This document shows, piece by piece, positions 50,572 to 60,831 of a DNA stretch of 64,000 nucleotides. The notes below the pieces were generated by a model. That model worked only from the letters and a program-made list of their open reading frames with translations, made no database searches and was not told the origin of the DNA. Location: contig DATGMF010000035.1 of the NCBI GenBank assembly GCA_035293765.1, positions 1 to 64,000 on the forward strand. Reading direction: 5' to 3'. Both the position numbers and the translations under genes were made by a program. Position 1 is the stretch's first letter; each line of letters begins with the position of its first letter. This stretch comes from DASRHT01 sp035293765. Its GTDB lineage: Bacteria; Chloroflexota; Ktedonobacteria; Ktedonobacterales; Ktedonobacteraceae.

Positions 50572-51576
50572 TTACCCCGGGAAGTGGCAGGCAGCGTAAT
50601 GGTTGCTCTGCTTCTGTTCCAGGGGTGGAATGATCTCGCGGCAGATGGCCTGGGCCTTCCAGCAGCGGGGGTGGAAGTTACAGCCGCTGGGCGGGTTGAC
50701 AGGGCTGGGCACGTCACCTTCAAGGATGATACGCTTGCGCCGTGACTCGATCTCGGGATTTGGCACCGGGACCGCGGAAAGCAGCGCCTGAGTATAGGGG
50801 TGCAGGGGCGTCTCGTATAAGGTCTCGCTTTTTGCCAGCTCGACGATACGTCCGAGATACATTACCGCAACACGATCACTGATGTGTTTGACCACGGAGA
50901 GGTTGTGAGCGACGAAGAGATAGGTGAGGCCAAATTTCCCTTGCAGGTCCTGTAAAAGATTGAGCACCTGCGCCTGAATGGACACGTCCAGTGCGGAAAC
51001 CGGCTCGTCTGCCACGATAAAGGATGGGTGCAAGGCAAGTGCCCGAGCGATACCAATACGCTGGCGCTGGCCGCCACTAAACTCGTGTGCGAAGCGGTTG
51101 ACGTAGTAGGGATTGAGGCCAACGATATCTAGCAGACGGGCTACCTCGGTGCGGATCTGCTGCGGATTGCCGCGCTTAAAGTTTTCTAGCGGCTCTGCAA
51201 CGATCTGTCCGACGGTGTAGCGTGGGTCGAGTGAGCCGAAGGGGTCCTGGAAGATCATCTGCATATTGGCGCGCCTGGCTCGTACCTCGCCGGGGGAGAG
51301 CCGTGTGAGTTCGACGCCATCTAATTTAACACTACCCGCCGTTGGCTTGATGAGCTGGAGAATGGCGCGTCCGGTGGTTGACTTGCCGCAGCCGCTCTCA
51401 CCTACCAGCCCGAGTGTTTCGCCACGGCGGACAAATAGATCAACACCATCCACAGCCTTCACCTGCGCCACTGCGCGCCCCAGCAGGCCGCCTTTCACTG
51501 GAAAGTGGACCTTGAGCCCTTTGACCTCGACGAGGGTTGTGCCTGCCTGTCTGGCCGTTTCAGTATTTTGTAACAT
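50572..51576 (-). CDS. oppF: Oligopeptide ABC transporter ATPase OppF
   Basis: This 334-residue ABC ATPase powers peptide uptake at the inner membrane. Walker A is GESGCGKSTTGR, the signature is FSGGQRQRIGIARAL and Walker B is FIVADEPVSALD. The C-terminal oligopeptide-family region NPPSGCNFHPRCWKAQAIC has the Cys-rich motif seen in OppF/DppF. It is last in the order oppB-C-D-F and starts 12 bp after oppD. Confidence 0.93.
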   Translation of the reverse strand: MLQNTETARQAGTTLVEVKGLKVHFPVKGGLLGRAVAQVKAVDGVDLFVRRGETLGLVGESGCGKSTTGRAILQLIKPTAGSVKLDGVELTRLSPGEVRARRANMQMIFQDPFGSLDPRYTVGQIVAEPLENFKRGNPQQIRTEVARLLDIVGLNPYYVNRFAHEFSGGQRQRIGIARALALHPSFIVADEPVSALDVSIQAQVLNLLQDLQGKFGLTYLFVAHNLSVVKHISDRVAVMYLGRIVELAKSETLYETPLHPYTQALLSAVPVPNPEIESRRKRIILEGDVPSPVNPPSGCNFHPRCWKAQAICREIIPPLEQKQSNHYAACHFPG

Positions 51577-51588
51577 ACAAAACCTCTT

Positions 51589-52566
51589 CTAGTTTGGATA
51601 GAAGCAAGCTGCAACCTGCTCGCCGCGACCAACGGGTTTCAATTCCGGGCGCTCCTGACGGCAACGATTCTGCACGCGTGGGCAGCGAGCCGCGTATGGG
51701 CATCCGACAGGGACGTTAATGAGATCGGGGGGCTGACCTGCAATGGGGGTAAGCCGTGTGCCTCGTCTCTCATCGAGGCGTGGGATGGATTGAAGGAGTC
51801 CGATGGTATAGGGGTGTGCAGGAGTTTCGAAGACCTGCTTGACCGGCGCCGATTCCACCACATGGCCGGCATACATTACATTGACATATTGGCATGTACC
51901 GGCAACTACTCCGAGGTCGTGGGTGATCAGCATCACAGCGGTCCCAAACTCCTGGGAGAGTCCTTTCATCAGTTCAAGCACCTGTGCCTGGATCGTCACG
52001 TCCAGCGCGGTGGTGGGTTCGTCCGCAATCAAGAGCTGGGGATTGCAGGCCAGAGCTATCGCAATCATCACACGCTGGCGCATGCCGCCGCTAAACTCGT
52101 GTGGATAGTTTTTCACACGTCGTTTCGCATCGGGGATGCGTACAAGATCAAGCATCTCGGTGGCACGGCGCCATGCCTGATCGTTGCTTACCTCTTTACG
52201 ATGGCGTTTCACGGTTTCCGCAATTTGATAGCCCACCGTGAAGACCGGATTGAGGGAGGTCATCGGGTCCTGGAAAATCATAGAGATCTTGCTGCCGCGC
52301 AGGTCGGTAAGCTCATCCATATTTTTATCCAGGATGTTTTCGCCGTTGAAATTAATCTCGCCTGCTACAATCTTTCCAGGGGGGGTCGCTACCAGGCGCA
52401 TGATGGAAAGCGCGGTCACACTTTTGCCGCAGCCGCTCTCTCCCACGATTCCCAGTGTCTGACCAGGCTTAATCGTAAATGAAACATCATCTACGGCCTT
52501 CACCACGCCGCCTCTGGTAAAGAAGTAGGTTTTCAGGTTATTGACTTCCAGCAAATTTGCTGTCAT
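51589..52566 (-). CDS. oppD: Oligopeptide ABC transporter ATPase OppD
   Basis: This 325-residue ABC ATPase pairs with OppF. Walker A is GESGCGKSVTALS, the signature FSGGMRQRVMIAIAL, and Walker B LLIADEPTTALD. The C-terminal VPVGCPYAARCPRVQNRC stretch is the OppD/DppD Cys motif. It overlaps no neighbour: 12 bp to oppF and 18 bp from oppC. Confidence 0.93.
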   Translation of the reverse strand: MTANLLEVNNLKTYFFTRGGVVKAVDDVSFTIKPGQTLGIVGESGCGKSVTALSIMRLVATPPGKIVAGEINFNGENILDKNMDELTDLRGSKISMIFQDPMTSLNPVFTVGYQIAETVKRHRKEVSNDQAWRRATEMLDLVRIPDAKRRVKNYPHEFSGGMRQRVMIAIALACNPQLLIADEPTTALDVTIQAQVLELMKGLSQEFGTAVMLITHDLGVVAGTCQYVNVMYAGHVVESAPVKQVFETPAHPYTIGLLQSIPRLDERRGTRLTPIAGQPPDLINVPVGCPYAARCPRVQNRCRQERPELKPVGRGEQVAACFYPN

Positions 52567-52584
52567 AAAGACATCTCCGCTTAA

Positions 52585-53709
52585 CTAGTCTTTAGATCTT
52601 GGGTCAAAGGCATCGCGTAGCCCATCGCCAAGAAACGAGAGCGCAATCACAATAAGAGCAAGAATGAGCGAGGGGAGCAATATTTCCCAGGGGTGCGAGT
52701 CCAGAACAGCCGTGGCATCTGAAATCATCAGGCCAAGACTGGAACCTGGCGGTTGTACACCCAGGCCAAGAAAGCTTAGACCCGCCTCGCCGACAATCGT
52801 ACCAGAAATGTCAAGCGTCGCAGCCACCACAATGATGCTAAACAGGTTAGGAATGATGTGGCGTATGATGATCTTGAAATTACTCGTTCCAGCGGTGCGA
52901 GCGGCTTCAATGAATTGTTGTTCTTTCAATTGAAGCGTCTGTCCACGAGCGAGACGAGCCATAAAAGGCCAGCTTGCTATCGTGAGTGCTAATGAAACGA
53001 GGAGCAGGCGAGCATCGCCATTAGCCCCGATAATTGGGATGCGGCTAAACACAATGTCTGCCTGACTGCCGAAGATGCCTGTAAGCAGGATGGCGAAGAG
53101 CAGGCCAGGGAATGCGAACATCACATCGGTGAAGCGTGCCAGAAACTGGTCGATGATGCCCCCAAAGTAGCCTGCCAGGATACCAAAAGTCAGCCCCAGT
53201 ACGACATTGAAGACTTCAACCGTAATTGCAACAATCAGAGAGATCAGCATGCCGTTCATTAAGCGAGCCAGCAGGTCGCGTCCGATGCTATCTGTGCCCA
53301 ACCAGTACATAGCTGAGGGTCCCTGGTCTTGTTGCGTAAGCTCTTGGTGGAAGGGGTCATGATAGACCTGCGGACCTAACGTGCCATTAACGTCGCTATG
53401 GTAGAGGCCCCCAATATGAGTATAGATGGGCGGACCGATGATCGGGATGATGATGAAGAACAAAATAACCACGATACTTACCATTGCACGCTTATCACGG
53501 CGTAATCGACGCAGCGAATCTTGCAAGGGGGTTGGCGCTTTTTGGGCTGTTGTCGTCGTATCTGTGGTCTCACCCTCGGCCAGAACTTCAGCTTCAGGGA
53601 TCGTTTCAGCCGCAACTGGCTGGCTGGCGGTGGCGCGCAATTCAGCTTCTAGTGATGTTATAGTGGTATCAGGAACGATTACATCAGGTTTGGTGTCTTT
53701 CGTGTCCAT
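52585..53709 (-). CDS. oppC: Oligopeptide ABC transporter permease OppC
   Basis: This is a 374-residue permease with about 75 hydrophilic residues, then a membrane segment (MVSIVVILFFIIIPIIGPPI) and five or so more. The EAA-loop region (EAARTAGTSNFKIIIRHIIPN) is conserved. The first 75 residues are rich in Thr/Glu/Ala and poorly conserved. The start is an ATG at 53709. It lies 15 bp after oppB. Confidence 0.9.
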   Translation of the reverse strand: MDTKDTKPDVIVPDTTITSLEAELRATASQPVAAETIPEAEVLAEGETTDTTTTAQKAPTPLQDSLRRLRRDKRAMVSIVVILFFIIIPIIGPPIYTHIGGLYHSDVNGTLGPQVYHDPFHQELTQQDQGPSAMYWLGTDSIGRDLLARLMNGMLISLIVAITVEVFNVVLGLTFGILAGYFGGIIDQFLARFTDVMFAFPGLLFAILLTGIFGSQADIVFSRIPIIGANGDARLLLVSLALTIASWPFMARLARGQTLQLKEQQFIEAARTAGTSNFKIIIRHIIPNLFSIIVVAATLDISGTIVGEAGLSFLGLGVQPPGSSLGLMISDATAVLDSHPWEILLPSLILALIVIALSFLGDGLRDAFDPRSKD

Positions 53710-53724
53710 CGCGCTTTTTGCCCC

Positions 53725-54684
53725 CTATTGAGTTTTGATGCGTGGATCGACAACGGTATACAGGATGTCCGAAATGAGGTTTCCTATCACCACTGCGACC
53801 GCTCCTAGAATGGTAGTTGCCATGATAACAGGGTAGTCTCGATCTGTGATTGCTGTTAGCGCGGTTGAACCAATACCGGGGATGTTGAAGATGTTTTCGA
53901 TGAAGAAAACACCGGTGACGAGGATGCCGATGGATAGGCCGAAGACAGTTATGAGCGGGATCATCGCGTTGCGGAACGCGTGCCGGTAGATGACTGCTTT
54001 TTCACGCAGCCCCTTCGCGCGCGCTGTGCGCACATAATCCTGGTTTAGTACTTCCATCATGCTGGTACGGGCCAGGCGGGCGATGCCTGCGAAGCCAAGA
54101 GCTGCAAAAGTTAAGATAGGTACCAGCTTGAACTGGATGTCATCCCAGGTGTAATGCCAGGGAATGCCCCAGTTGGAAACGGGCCAGTTGCCGCCTGTCA
54201 TTTTATCCAATTGCACGACAAAAACCTGGAAAACAACAGCAAGGACGAAGGTTGGAACGGCATAGAGAAAAAGGGAGCCTCCCATAATGGTGGTATCAAT
54301 CCAGGTATTGGCTTTCAGCGCCGAAACGATACCTACCGGAACGCCTAATAATACGGTGATTATCAAACCCCAGAGACCTAGCTCCGCTGAAGCAGGAACC
54401 CCATCCTTGAGGATATCCCAGACGGCGCGTCCCTGGTAATGGAAGGAAAGACCAAAGTCCAGGTGAGCCAGACCAACCAGAAAGTTGTAATACTGCTGAT
54501 ACCACGGGAGGTCTAGTCCATACTGGTGTTTGAGCTGCGCGTAAAGCACCGGGTTGAAGTGTAAACCGAGCATTGCCTTAATTGGGTCACCAGGAGCGTT
54601 GTATCCCAGGATGAAGGTGATAAAAGTAACGCAGAGGACCACGAAGATGAGCCCGATAAAGCGCTTAACGAGAAATTGAACCAT
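53725..54684 (-). CDS. oppB: Oligopeptide ABC transporter permease OppB
   Basis: This 319-residue permease starts MVQFLVKRFIGLIFVVLCVTF and has the usual periplasmic loop (YNFLVGLAHLDFGLSFHYQG). The EAA loop reads YVRTARAKGLREKAVIYRHAFRN. At least six membrane segments are visible. It is 506 bp downstream of the nearer oppA across a gap that contains two hairpins. Confidence 0.92.
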   Translation of the reverse strand: MVQFLVKRFIGLIFVVLCVTFITFILGYNAPGDPIKAMLGLHFNPVLYAQLKHQYGLDLPWYQQYYNFLVGLAHLDFGLSFHYQGRAVWDILKDGVPASAELGLWGLIITVLLGVPVGIVSALKANTWIDTTIMGGSLFLYAVPTFVLAVVFQVFVVQLDKMTGGNWPVSNWGIPWHYTWDDIQFKLVPILTFAALGFAGIARLARTSMMEVLNQDYVRTARAKGLREKAVIYRHAFRNAMIPLITVFGLSIGILVTGVFFIENIFNIPGIGSTALTAITDRDYPVIMATTILGAVAVVIGNLISDILYTVVDPRIKTQ

Positions 54685-55190
54685 ATTGTACCCCTTACTC
54701 CCTTTTGCGAGAGGTGCATTGGCCTCCTGCTCCTTTGCAGGGTTGCTTACTATGAGCTTGATAACTTTGCTGATACAAACGAATGAGCCATTCGTGATCT
54801 GTAAAATAGCCCCTTCATCGATAGCATGAATGCCAACACAGTGTTTAGCAGTTGCTCTAGCACAATAAGCTTACTCTCTAGACTGCCAGCCGACGTTACT
54901 AGCCGCCTTGCCATTCTACCGTCTGACAATGCTCAGGCCGGCTGCGCTCAAAACTTGCAGCAAGGCAGGCTAACTTCACTCAGATCATCGATAGGAAGTG
55001 TCTAGCTTCGCTCGGGCGGTCTGTAATGAATAGCTTGCGCTTATTGTATGAGAGGTCATCGCTTATGTCAAGGTAAAAAATCTCATCTAATCATAGAAGA
55101 GGGTGAGATAGCGGCTTTTCAGTTGCTATCTCACCCTGGCTGCATAGGAAACTTATCACACAAAGATTGTTTCCTATGCAGCAAACTCCC
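54685..55190. other. Gap between oppA and oppB
   Basis: This is 506 bp with no gene. Two strong hairpins lie next to oppA, at 55100-55137 and 55141-55180. The rest looks featureless and may hold a secondary promoter for oppB on the minus strand, although I cannot place one. Confidence 0.45.
55100..55180 (-). terminator. Tandem hairpins after oppA
   Basis: The first hairpin, nearest oppA, has perfect 12-bp arms TGCATAGGAAAC/GTTTCCTATGCA (55141-55152, 55169-55180). The second has perfect 13-bp arms AGGGTGAGATAGC/GCTATCTCACCCT (55100-55112, 55125-55137). On the oppA strand a T-rich stretch comes only about 30 nt later. They probably stabilise the oppA message and reduce read-through into oppB. 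Confidence 0.6.
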
Positions 55191-56945
55191 TTATTGGAAG
55201 CTGGTGGTATCAGCGCACGGTGTCTGCGTTGAAATGAAGATTGAGCCCCAGTCGTCCGGCGGGGTCAACTGCTGCGCATTATCAACGACTCCAGCTACGC
55301 AGGGTTTGCGTACGATGGTTGCGTTGACCTGGTACATTGGCAGCCATGCAACGTCATTCACCAGTTGCTGTTCCGCCTGGTTGTACTGTTGCATACGCGA
55401 TGCCTGATCAGGATTGACATCAGCCTGTTTCATCAGATCCTGGGTGGCTGCCTGCTGGGCGGCATCGGCGCTGTTATTCTGGCCAAAGTTCGAGTTGTTG
55501 TTAGCAGCTCCTTTGGCGAACTGGAGGGAAAGCCAGTCCTGCGGATCAGGATAGTCAGCAATCCAGCCGATGGACCACATCTGAAGCCCTTTGGGGTTGT
55601 TGGTGGCGGCGGGAATATCGTTCAGCAGCACGTTGAAGTCTACTGTCTCGATCTTCACCGACACTCCCAGCGTGTTTTGCCACATCTGCTGCACGGCCTG
55701 GAACTCGTGGCTGGCGTCAGCAGAGCCGCCGGTCGCTACCGTGAAGGTGATGGGGGGCAAGGTTGAAAGCGTATAGCCAGCTTCCTGCATGCCCTGGGTG
55801 AACAACGTTTTGGCCTGTGTCGGATCTCCTTTGGTTCCTTTGACTCCCAGAGGTCCCGTCAAGGCTGCATCGTAGCCTGGCATGCCTGCGGGTACGATAT
55901 GATTGGTCGCCGTTACAGTATCTTTATAGACGCTGTGTGCGATGGCATCCTTATCAATCGCGAGGGCGAACGCCTGGCGGATCTTGAGGTTGTTGAACGG
56001 AGGGGTCAGGAAGTTCATGGCATAGTAGCTGATCCACAGGTTGGGAATCAGGTGGAACTGGCCGTTGGGCAGAGCTTTGGCTGCTGCAAGGTCTGCCGAA
56101 GGAACGCCAGAGCCGTCAACCTGACCGACCTGGTACGCTTTGTAGGTGGTGTCCGCTTGCTTGTAGAAAGGCATGACAACCTTTTTCAGCAAGGGTTTGG
56201 GACCGTAGTAGTTCGGATTGGGAACGAAATCGATTTCTTTGCCATGAATATACTGAGAAACCGTCCAGGGGCCATCGCCGCCGCCCTCGGTGAGGTGGTC
56301 GGTGAATTTGTCATTCCCATACTTATCGATCAGCTTCTTCTCGACCACATAGGAGCAGGAGTAGCTCAATGCGTCGAGGAAGTATGCTGCTTTGGCATTG
56401 GTGATGATTGAGATGGTCTGGGGATCGGGGGTGAGCAGGCTATCACCTATCAACGTCTTGACTTTCCCTGCGAGTCGCTGGTCGGAATCTTTAACGAGGT
56501 TTAAGTAAGCCGGTGAAGTGATCGACTTGAGGGCGGGATCAAGAGCGCGGTCGATGCTATAAGCGACGTCTGCCGAGGTTAAAGGTGTGCCATCGCTAAA
56601 TTTCAGGCCGTCCTTGAGTTTGAATGTCCAGGTCAGGCCATCGGCTCCCAGGCTGTGAGACGCTGCCAGTTGGTCTTTGATCTGGAGCTTGTCATCAAGC
56701 TGCACCAGGCCGGTGTAGACCATGTCGATGGCTGTGATGGAGGGGGCGTCGGTAGATAGTCCCGGATCAAAGGTTTTGATATCGGCGATGCCTGATAGTG
56801 GCGAAATAAGAATCTGCTTATCGGCTGTGGCTTTAGTTACTGTAGGGCCCTGGTTGGTAGTTCCTCCGCAGGCTACCATCAACATTGCTATAAGCATGAG
56901 GAATGTTGGCAGAAACCCTCTTTTCATTATTTTGCCAAGTTGCAT
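55191..56945 (-). CDS. oppA: Peptide-binding lipoprotein OppA (copy 1)
   Basis: This 584-residue solute-binding lipoprotein of family 5 feeds peptides to OppBC. A signal peptide ends in a lipobox with Cys26 (LMVACGG). The conserved WTFKLKDGLKFSDGTPLTSADVAYS segment (about 130-155) follows, and IRQAFALAIDKDAIAHSVY further on is also typical. AAGGAG lies before the ATG at 56945. It is a close paralogue of the gene at 57360, sharing PDPQDWLSLQFAKG and VNDVAWLPMYQV. Confidence 0.93.
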   Translation of the reverse strand: MQLGKIMKRGFLPTFLMLIAMLMVACGGTTNQGPTVTKATADKQILISPLSGIADIKTFDPGLSTDAPSITAIDMVYTGLVQLDDKLQIKDQLAASHSLGADGLTWTFKLKDGLKFSDGTPLTSADVAYSIDRALDPALKSITSPAYLNLVKDSDQRLAGKVKTLIGDSLLTPDPQTISIITNAKAAYFLDALSYSCSYVVEKKLIDKYGNDKFTDHLTEGGGDGPWTVSQYIHGKEIDFVPNPNYYGPKPLLKKVVMPFYKQADTTYKAYQVGQVDGSGVPSADLAAAKALPNGQFHLIPNLWISYYAMNFLTPPFNNLKIRQAFALAIDKDAIAHSVYKDTVTATNHIVPAGMPGYDAALTGPLGVKGTKGDPTQAKTLFTQGMQEAGYTLSTLPPITFTVATGGSADASHEFQAVQQMWQNTLGVSVKIETVDFNVLLNDIPAATNNPKGLQMWSIGWIADYPDPQDWLSLQFAKGAANNNSNFGQNNSADAAQQAATQDLMKQADVNPDQASRMQQYNQAEQQLVNDVAWLPMYQVNATIVRKPCVAGVVDNAQQLTPPDDWGSIFISTQTPCADTTSFQ

Positions 56946-57359
56946 TCGTGGCTTCTCCTTAGTGAATGCTATGCAACGATACGTACGTTATGCCTTTTTG
57001 ATGGATACGAACAATGTGTTCGCAGAGTCGTGGTGGTAGACTTTTTTGCAGACTCCTCCTTTCTCACCAACGCACAACCTTGTTGGAAAAGGACAGGATA
57101 ATACTATTCATGCCAGCTTTGCTATTGGCACAAGATGCGATCCACGAGAGATCGCGCGTTAGCTTTGGCGCATCATACCCATCAATCACGAGCATCATAT
57201 CCCGCTTAAACGCGTGGAGCCCATGAAATCAATATTATGAGGGCAGTACCTGCTTTATAAGGGTAGAACCTTAAAAGAAAGTACATCGTCAAAAAACTAA
57301 CTCATTGTTAACTACGTTAGATATCTGAAAAATCTCTCACATGAGGAAAAATTGGTTGG
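56946..57359. other. Gap between the two oppA genes
   Basis: This is about 410 bp with no gene or clear repeat. It probably holds the promoter of the nearer oppA on the minus strand. A short AT-rich stretch near 57290 is all that stands out. Confidence 0.4.
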
Positions 57360-59084
57360 CTACCCTTTTTCCTGGACGCGATAGATGTTGGCCCAATCAT
57401 CGGGCGGAATCGTTCCCTGCGGGTTGTCAACAACCCCCACGATATTGGGCGTGCGCAGAAAATCCTCCGTCACCTGGCCTATTGGCAACCAGGCGACATC
57501 GTTGACCAGTTGTTGCTCCGCTTTCTGGTAACTCTGCATGCGAGCATCATTTTGCGTGGTGGCGTCGGCGGCGTCCAGTTGTTGCTGGACCAGTTGCTGT
57601 TGTGCCGCGGTATTACCCAGATTCTGCCCGTAATTCATGTTGTTGTTAGGCACGCCTTTGGCGAACTGGAGGGAAAGCCAGTCCTGCGGATCAGGATATT
57701 CTCCCACCCAGGCCAGACCCCATAGTTGCAGGCCGTCGCGGTTGTTGGTCGTTGCCGTTACTTTGTCAAGCAGCGTATTATAGTCAACCGGATCAGGCGT
57801 AACCGTGATGTTGAGCACTTTTTGCCACATCTGTATGATCGCCCTGACTTCTTGATCCAGATTGTTAACGCCCGATGCATATGTTAGTGTGATGGGGGGG
57901 ATCTGTGCCGTGCTGGTCCAACCTTCGTCCTGTAGCCCCTGGCGCAAGAGTTCCTGCGCCAGGCGTGGGTTGCCAGAGAGCCCTTGCGTGCCATCAGGGC
58001 CTGTGAGATTGGGATTATACCCGTTCATACCCGCAGGAACGATGTGATTGGTGGGGATGATCGTTCCATGCCAGACGTTTTTGGCGATGGCGTTCTTATC
58101 GATAGCTAGCGCAAACGCTTGCCGTATATGCACGCTATCGAACGGTTTTGCCAGGTAATTCATGGTGTAGTAATTGATCCACAGTTGAGGTATCTGGAAA
58201 AAGTCATTGCGCTTCTTGCTCGCCTCGAAGGTGGAGACCGGTACGCCTGTCACGTCTACTTTATTGTTGAGGTATGCCTGGTACGCCTCATCTGCTGAAC
58301 GATAAAAAGGGAAGATGACTCTGCGTAATTGTGGTTTAGGTCCATAATAATTGGCATTGGGCACAAAGTTGATTGCCACCCCATGCGTGTATTGAGCGAC
58401 TTTAAATGGCCCCGCCCCGCCTCCGCCGGTCAAATAGTCAGTAAATTTTGCTCCGTACTGGGTGATCAGACTTTTCTCAACCACGTAAGAGCAAGGGTAG
58501 GTGAGCATCGCGGGAAAGTACGCAGCCTTTTTTCTGGTAATGATGACGACAGTTTGCGCGTCAGGAGTCTGAATACTGTCGTTGATGAGGGTGGTGATGC
58601 GGCCAGCCAGCAACTGGTCGGCGTCTTTGATCAGGCTCAAATAGAGCGGAGCAACTGTGGATTGTGTCGCCGGTTGCAGCGCGCGGTCGATGCTGTAAGC
58701 CACATCGGCGGCCTGAAGCGGCGTCCCATCGCTAAATTTCAGCCCCGGTTTGAGATGAAAGGTCCAGGTCACGCCGTCGGCGCTCAGATCCCAGCGCTGG
58801 GCTAGCTGGGGATGGAGCTGCATGTGGTCGTCTACTTGCACCAGCCCCGTGAAAATCATCTGGATGGCGCTGATGGATGCGCTATCATGGGCAAGCGCGG
58901 GGTCAAGTGTATCGAAATCCGCAATGCCCACCTGGGGAACCGTGTAGACCTGCTTATCGGCTGGCGCTTTTACCAGATCTTTCTGCCCTCCAAAGATGTT
59001 GCAAGCGGTAAGAAGCAACAGGGAGAGGAGACAGAGCATTGGCGGAAGAAGCCTTATGAGATATTTCTTCTGCTGGGAAAGCAT
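57360..59084 (-). CDS. Peptide-binding lipoprotein OppA (copy 2)
   Basis: This 574-residue family 5 solute-binding lipoprotein starts at an ATG after AAGGAGTAG (59084), not at 59114. The lipobox LLTAC places Cys28. WTFHLKPGLKFSDGTPLQAADVAYS and IRQAFALAIDKNAIAKNVWHG are shared with the downstream paralogue. Both are upstream of oppBCDF in the same direction. They may deliver different peptides to one permease. Confidence 0.92.
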   Translation of the reverse strand: MLSQQKKYLIRLLPPMLCLLSLLLLTACNIFGGQKDLVKAPADKQVYTVPQVGIADFDTLDPALAHDSASISAIQMIFTGLVQVDDHMQLHPQLAQRWDLSADGVTWTFHLKPGLKFSDGTPLQAADVAYSIDRALQPATQSTVAPLYLSLIKDADQLLAGRITTLINDSIQTPDAQTVVIITRKKAAYFPAMLTYPCSYVVEKSLITQYGAKFTDYLTGGGGAGPFKVAQYTHGVAINFVPNANYYGPKPQLRRVIFPFYRSADEAYQAYLNNKVDVTGVPVSTFEASKKRNDFFQIPQLWINYYTMNYLAKPFDSVHIRQAFALAIDKNAIAKNVWHGTIIPTNHIVPAGMNGYNPNLTGPDGTQGLSGNPRLAQELLRQGLQDEGWTSTAQIPPITLTYASGVNNLDQEVRAIIQMWQKVLNITVTPDPVDYNTLLDKVTATTNNRDGLQLWGLAWVGEYPDPQDWLSLQFAKGVPNNNMNYGQNLGNTAAQQQLVQQQLDAADATTQNDARMQSYQKAEQQLVNDVAWLPIGQVTEDFLRTPNIVGVVDNPQGTIPPDDWANIYRVQEKG

Positions 59085-59266
59085 AAAAACTACTCCTTGA
59101 AAAATTATATTCATTACAGTTTTTTCAGAATATGGAATGAATGAAAAAGGAACAGAACGGCAGAGTAACGAAGCAGGATAGTGCTATGAAAACGAGAACC
59201 GCGTTCTGGCTATGCTGCTCCGTTGCCTCTGCTGAATAAAGGACCTGTTGTGCAACGTTGAGTATT

Positions 59267-60709
59267 TTATAAGCGTGCGACCAGATCATGGGGTTTCCCA
59301 TAAGCGGCGGCGCGCAGCGCGACCTGTAATAGCCCTTCGATGTTGGTGCTGGCGAGCGTCGCGGGCCACGCCAGAAACTCTTCGCTCGCCGCCTGGACGA
59401 TTTGTAGCGTGTGCCCCTGGTCCGCGGTGGCATCGCTAGAGCTTGCCGCCATCGCGATGGTGCCGAAAATTGCTCGCTCATCCTGCCTGGCCGCCTGGTA
59501 GCGGCGAATGGAGGTAAGAGCCGCGGCCAGATCGTGTTCCTTCAGCTGAGCGAGCAGCGCCTCTAGTTGGGATATACCGATCAGCCCTCCTCCGGCAACT
59601 CTGTGGGCTGTCGGGGCAGATTTTGGCTGTGTTGCTCGTTCCTGTCCCGCGATATCTTTGTAGAGCGCGTTAACGTAAGCGGCAGAGGTGAAGAGGAGTG
59701 TTAGCACCTCCACATCCTGCACTTGCTGGAATACCAGGCGTATGGCCGCGGAGAAGAGTAGCCCATGCGCTGCGCGCACAAACAAATCGCGGTCATCATC
59801 GCCAACCATATGGATCAAATCAGCCGCTGCTAGCGCGATCACCGAGCCAACAGCTTTGCGGGAAGCCCCACCTTTGATCAGCGCATCGTAGACTCCCTGG
59901 CAGACCTGTGCCGTGTCTGCGTTACTCAAAACCAGAGCGCGCAAGGGGAGTGCATTTTCGTCTTTAGGGGCTCCCAGGCGTGTACGAATGCTCTCCAGAC
60001 TATGCGCCGGGTCTTCTGCGAATGTGCGTACCGTTTTGACCCATGCAGGCTCATCGCTATCTGGTCGCAGGGGAAGATGGGGAGAGAGCCAGTGGATGAT
60101 ATTGGGAGCACGATCTCCCCACTCCACAGCGTCTAGCGCCTGGAAGCCTCTCACGGCAAAAATCAAGGGATGTCCGGCATTCTGGAAGGTCGTGGCAATA
60201 CCTTCGTAAGCGCGTACCTGCATGGTGCGGTAGTCTGCCCCTGTTCCGTAGAGTCCCAGCAGGAGTCGCTCGGCTAACACGGCATCATTATTATACACGG
60301 CCTGATGCATCATCTCGTTCATGGTTTTGCCTTCCGGCAGGCCACTGGGATAGAACGGTTGTGGATACTGTGGCTGAGCGGTGCGGCCCAGGCGAACGGC
60401 GGGCGCGGCGAGGAGCAATGCCTGAGCAAAGAGGGGCAGGGCGCGTTCATGTACCGCTGCCTCGCTTTCCAGTGGGTGGGGGATTCTTTGAATGTAGCGT
60501 GCCAGCATGGCCGCGGCGGCCAGTGTCGTTACGATATGTCCATCGGCATCGCCATGAGCCGCAATCATCGCGATCCGCCCTAAAAGCACGTCAGGAGCTT
60601 CCCCCTGTTGTAAATGCTCGCGTGCCGCCGCGATAATCTGCTCCTCATTGCCAGAGGCCACTCTATCGATAAGTGTTGAGAGGTCAACTCCCATTTCTAT
60701 TGCTGCCAT
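59267..60709 (-). CDS. Large helical protein of unknown function
   Basis: This 480-residue, Ala/Leu-rich, mostly helical protein has no signal peptide and no family I can name. Notable segments are PFYPSGLPEGKTMNEMMHQAVYNND, ALVLSNADTAQVCQGVYDALI and AVGSVIALAAADLIHMVGDDDRDLFVRAAHGLLFSAA. It has several His and Asp residues but no recognised motif. CCAGGAGTG precedes the ATG at 60709. It lies 122 bp downstream of another unknown gene on the same strand, and of the TPR gene beyond it. Confidence 0.6.
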   Translation of the reverse strand: MAAIEMGVDLSTLIDRVASGNEEQIIAAAREHLQQGEAPDVLLGRIAMIAAHGDADGHIVTTLAAAAMLARYIQRIPHPLESEAAVHERALPLFAQALLLAAPAVRLGRTAQPQYPQPFYPSGLPEGKTMNEMMHQAVYNNDAVLAERLLLGLYGTGADYRTMQVRAYEGIATTFQNAGHPLIFAVRGFQALDAVEWGDRAPNIIHWLSPHLPLRPDSDEPAWVKTVRTFAEDPAHSLESIRTRLGAPKDENALPLRALVLSNADTAQVCQGVYDALIKGGASRKAVGSVIALAAADLIHMVGDDDRDLFVRAAHGLLFSAAIRLVFQQVQDVEVLTLLFTSAAYVNALYKDIAGQERATQPKSAPTAHRVAGGGLIGISQLEALLAQLKEHDLAAALTSIRRYQAARQDERAIFGTIAMAASSSDATADQGHTLQIVQAASEEFLAWPATLASTNIEGLLQVALRAAAYGKPHDLVARL

Positions 60710-60831
60710 AAATACACTCCTGGTAAAAAATACAGATGTATGATGAAAAAGCCTGGTATTGCAGATAGCCAACGCGGGACGCGACCAATCGGGTCCCGAC
60801 GAAGCTCGGACTATCTGCAATGGAGAGCGGG

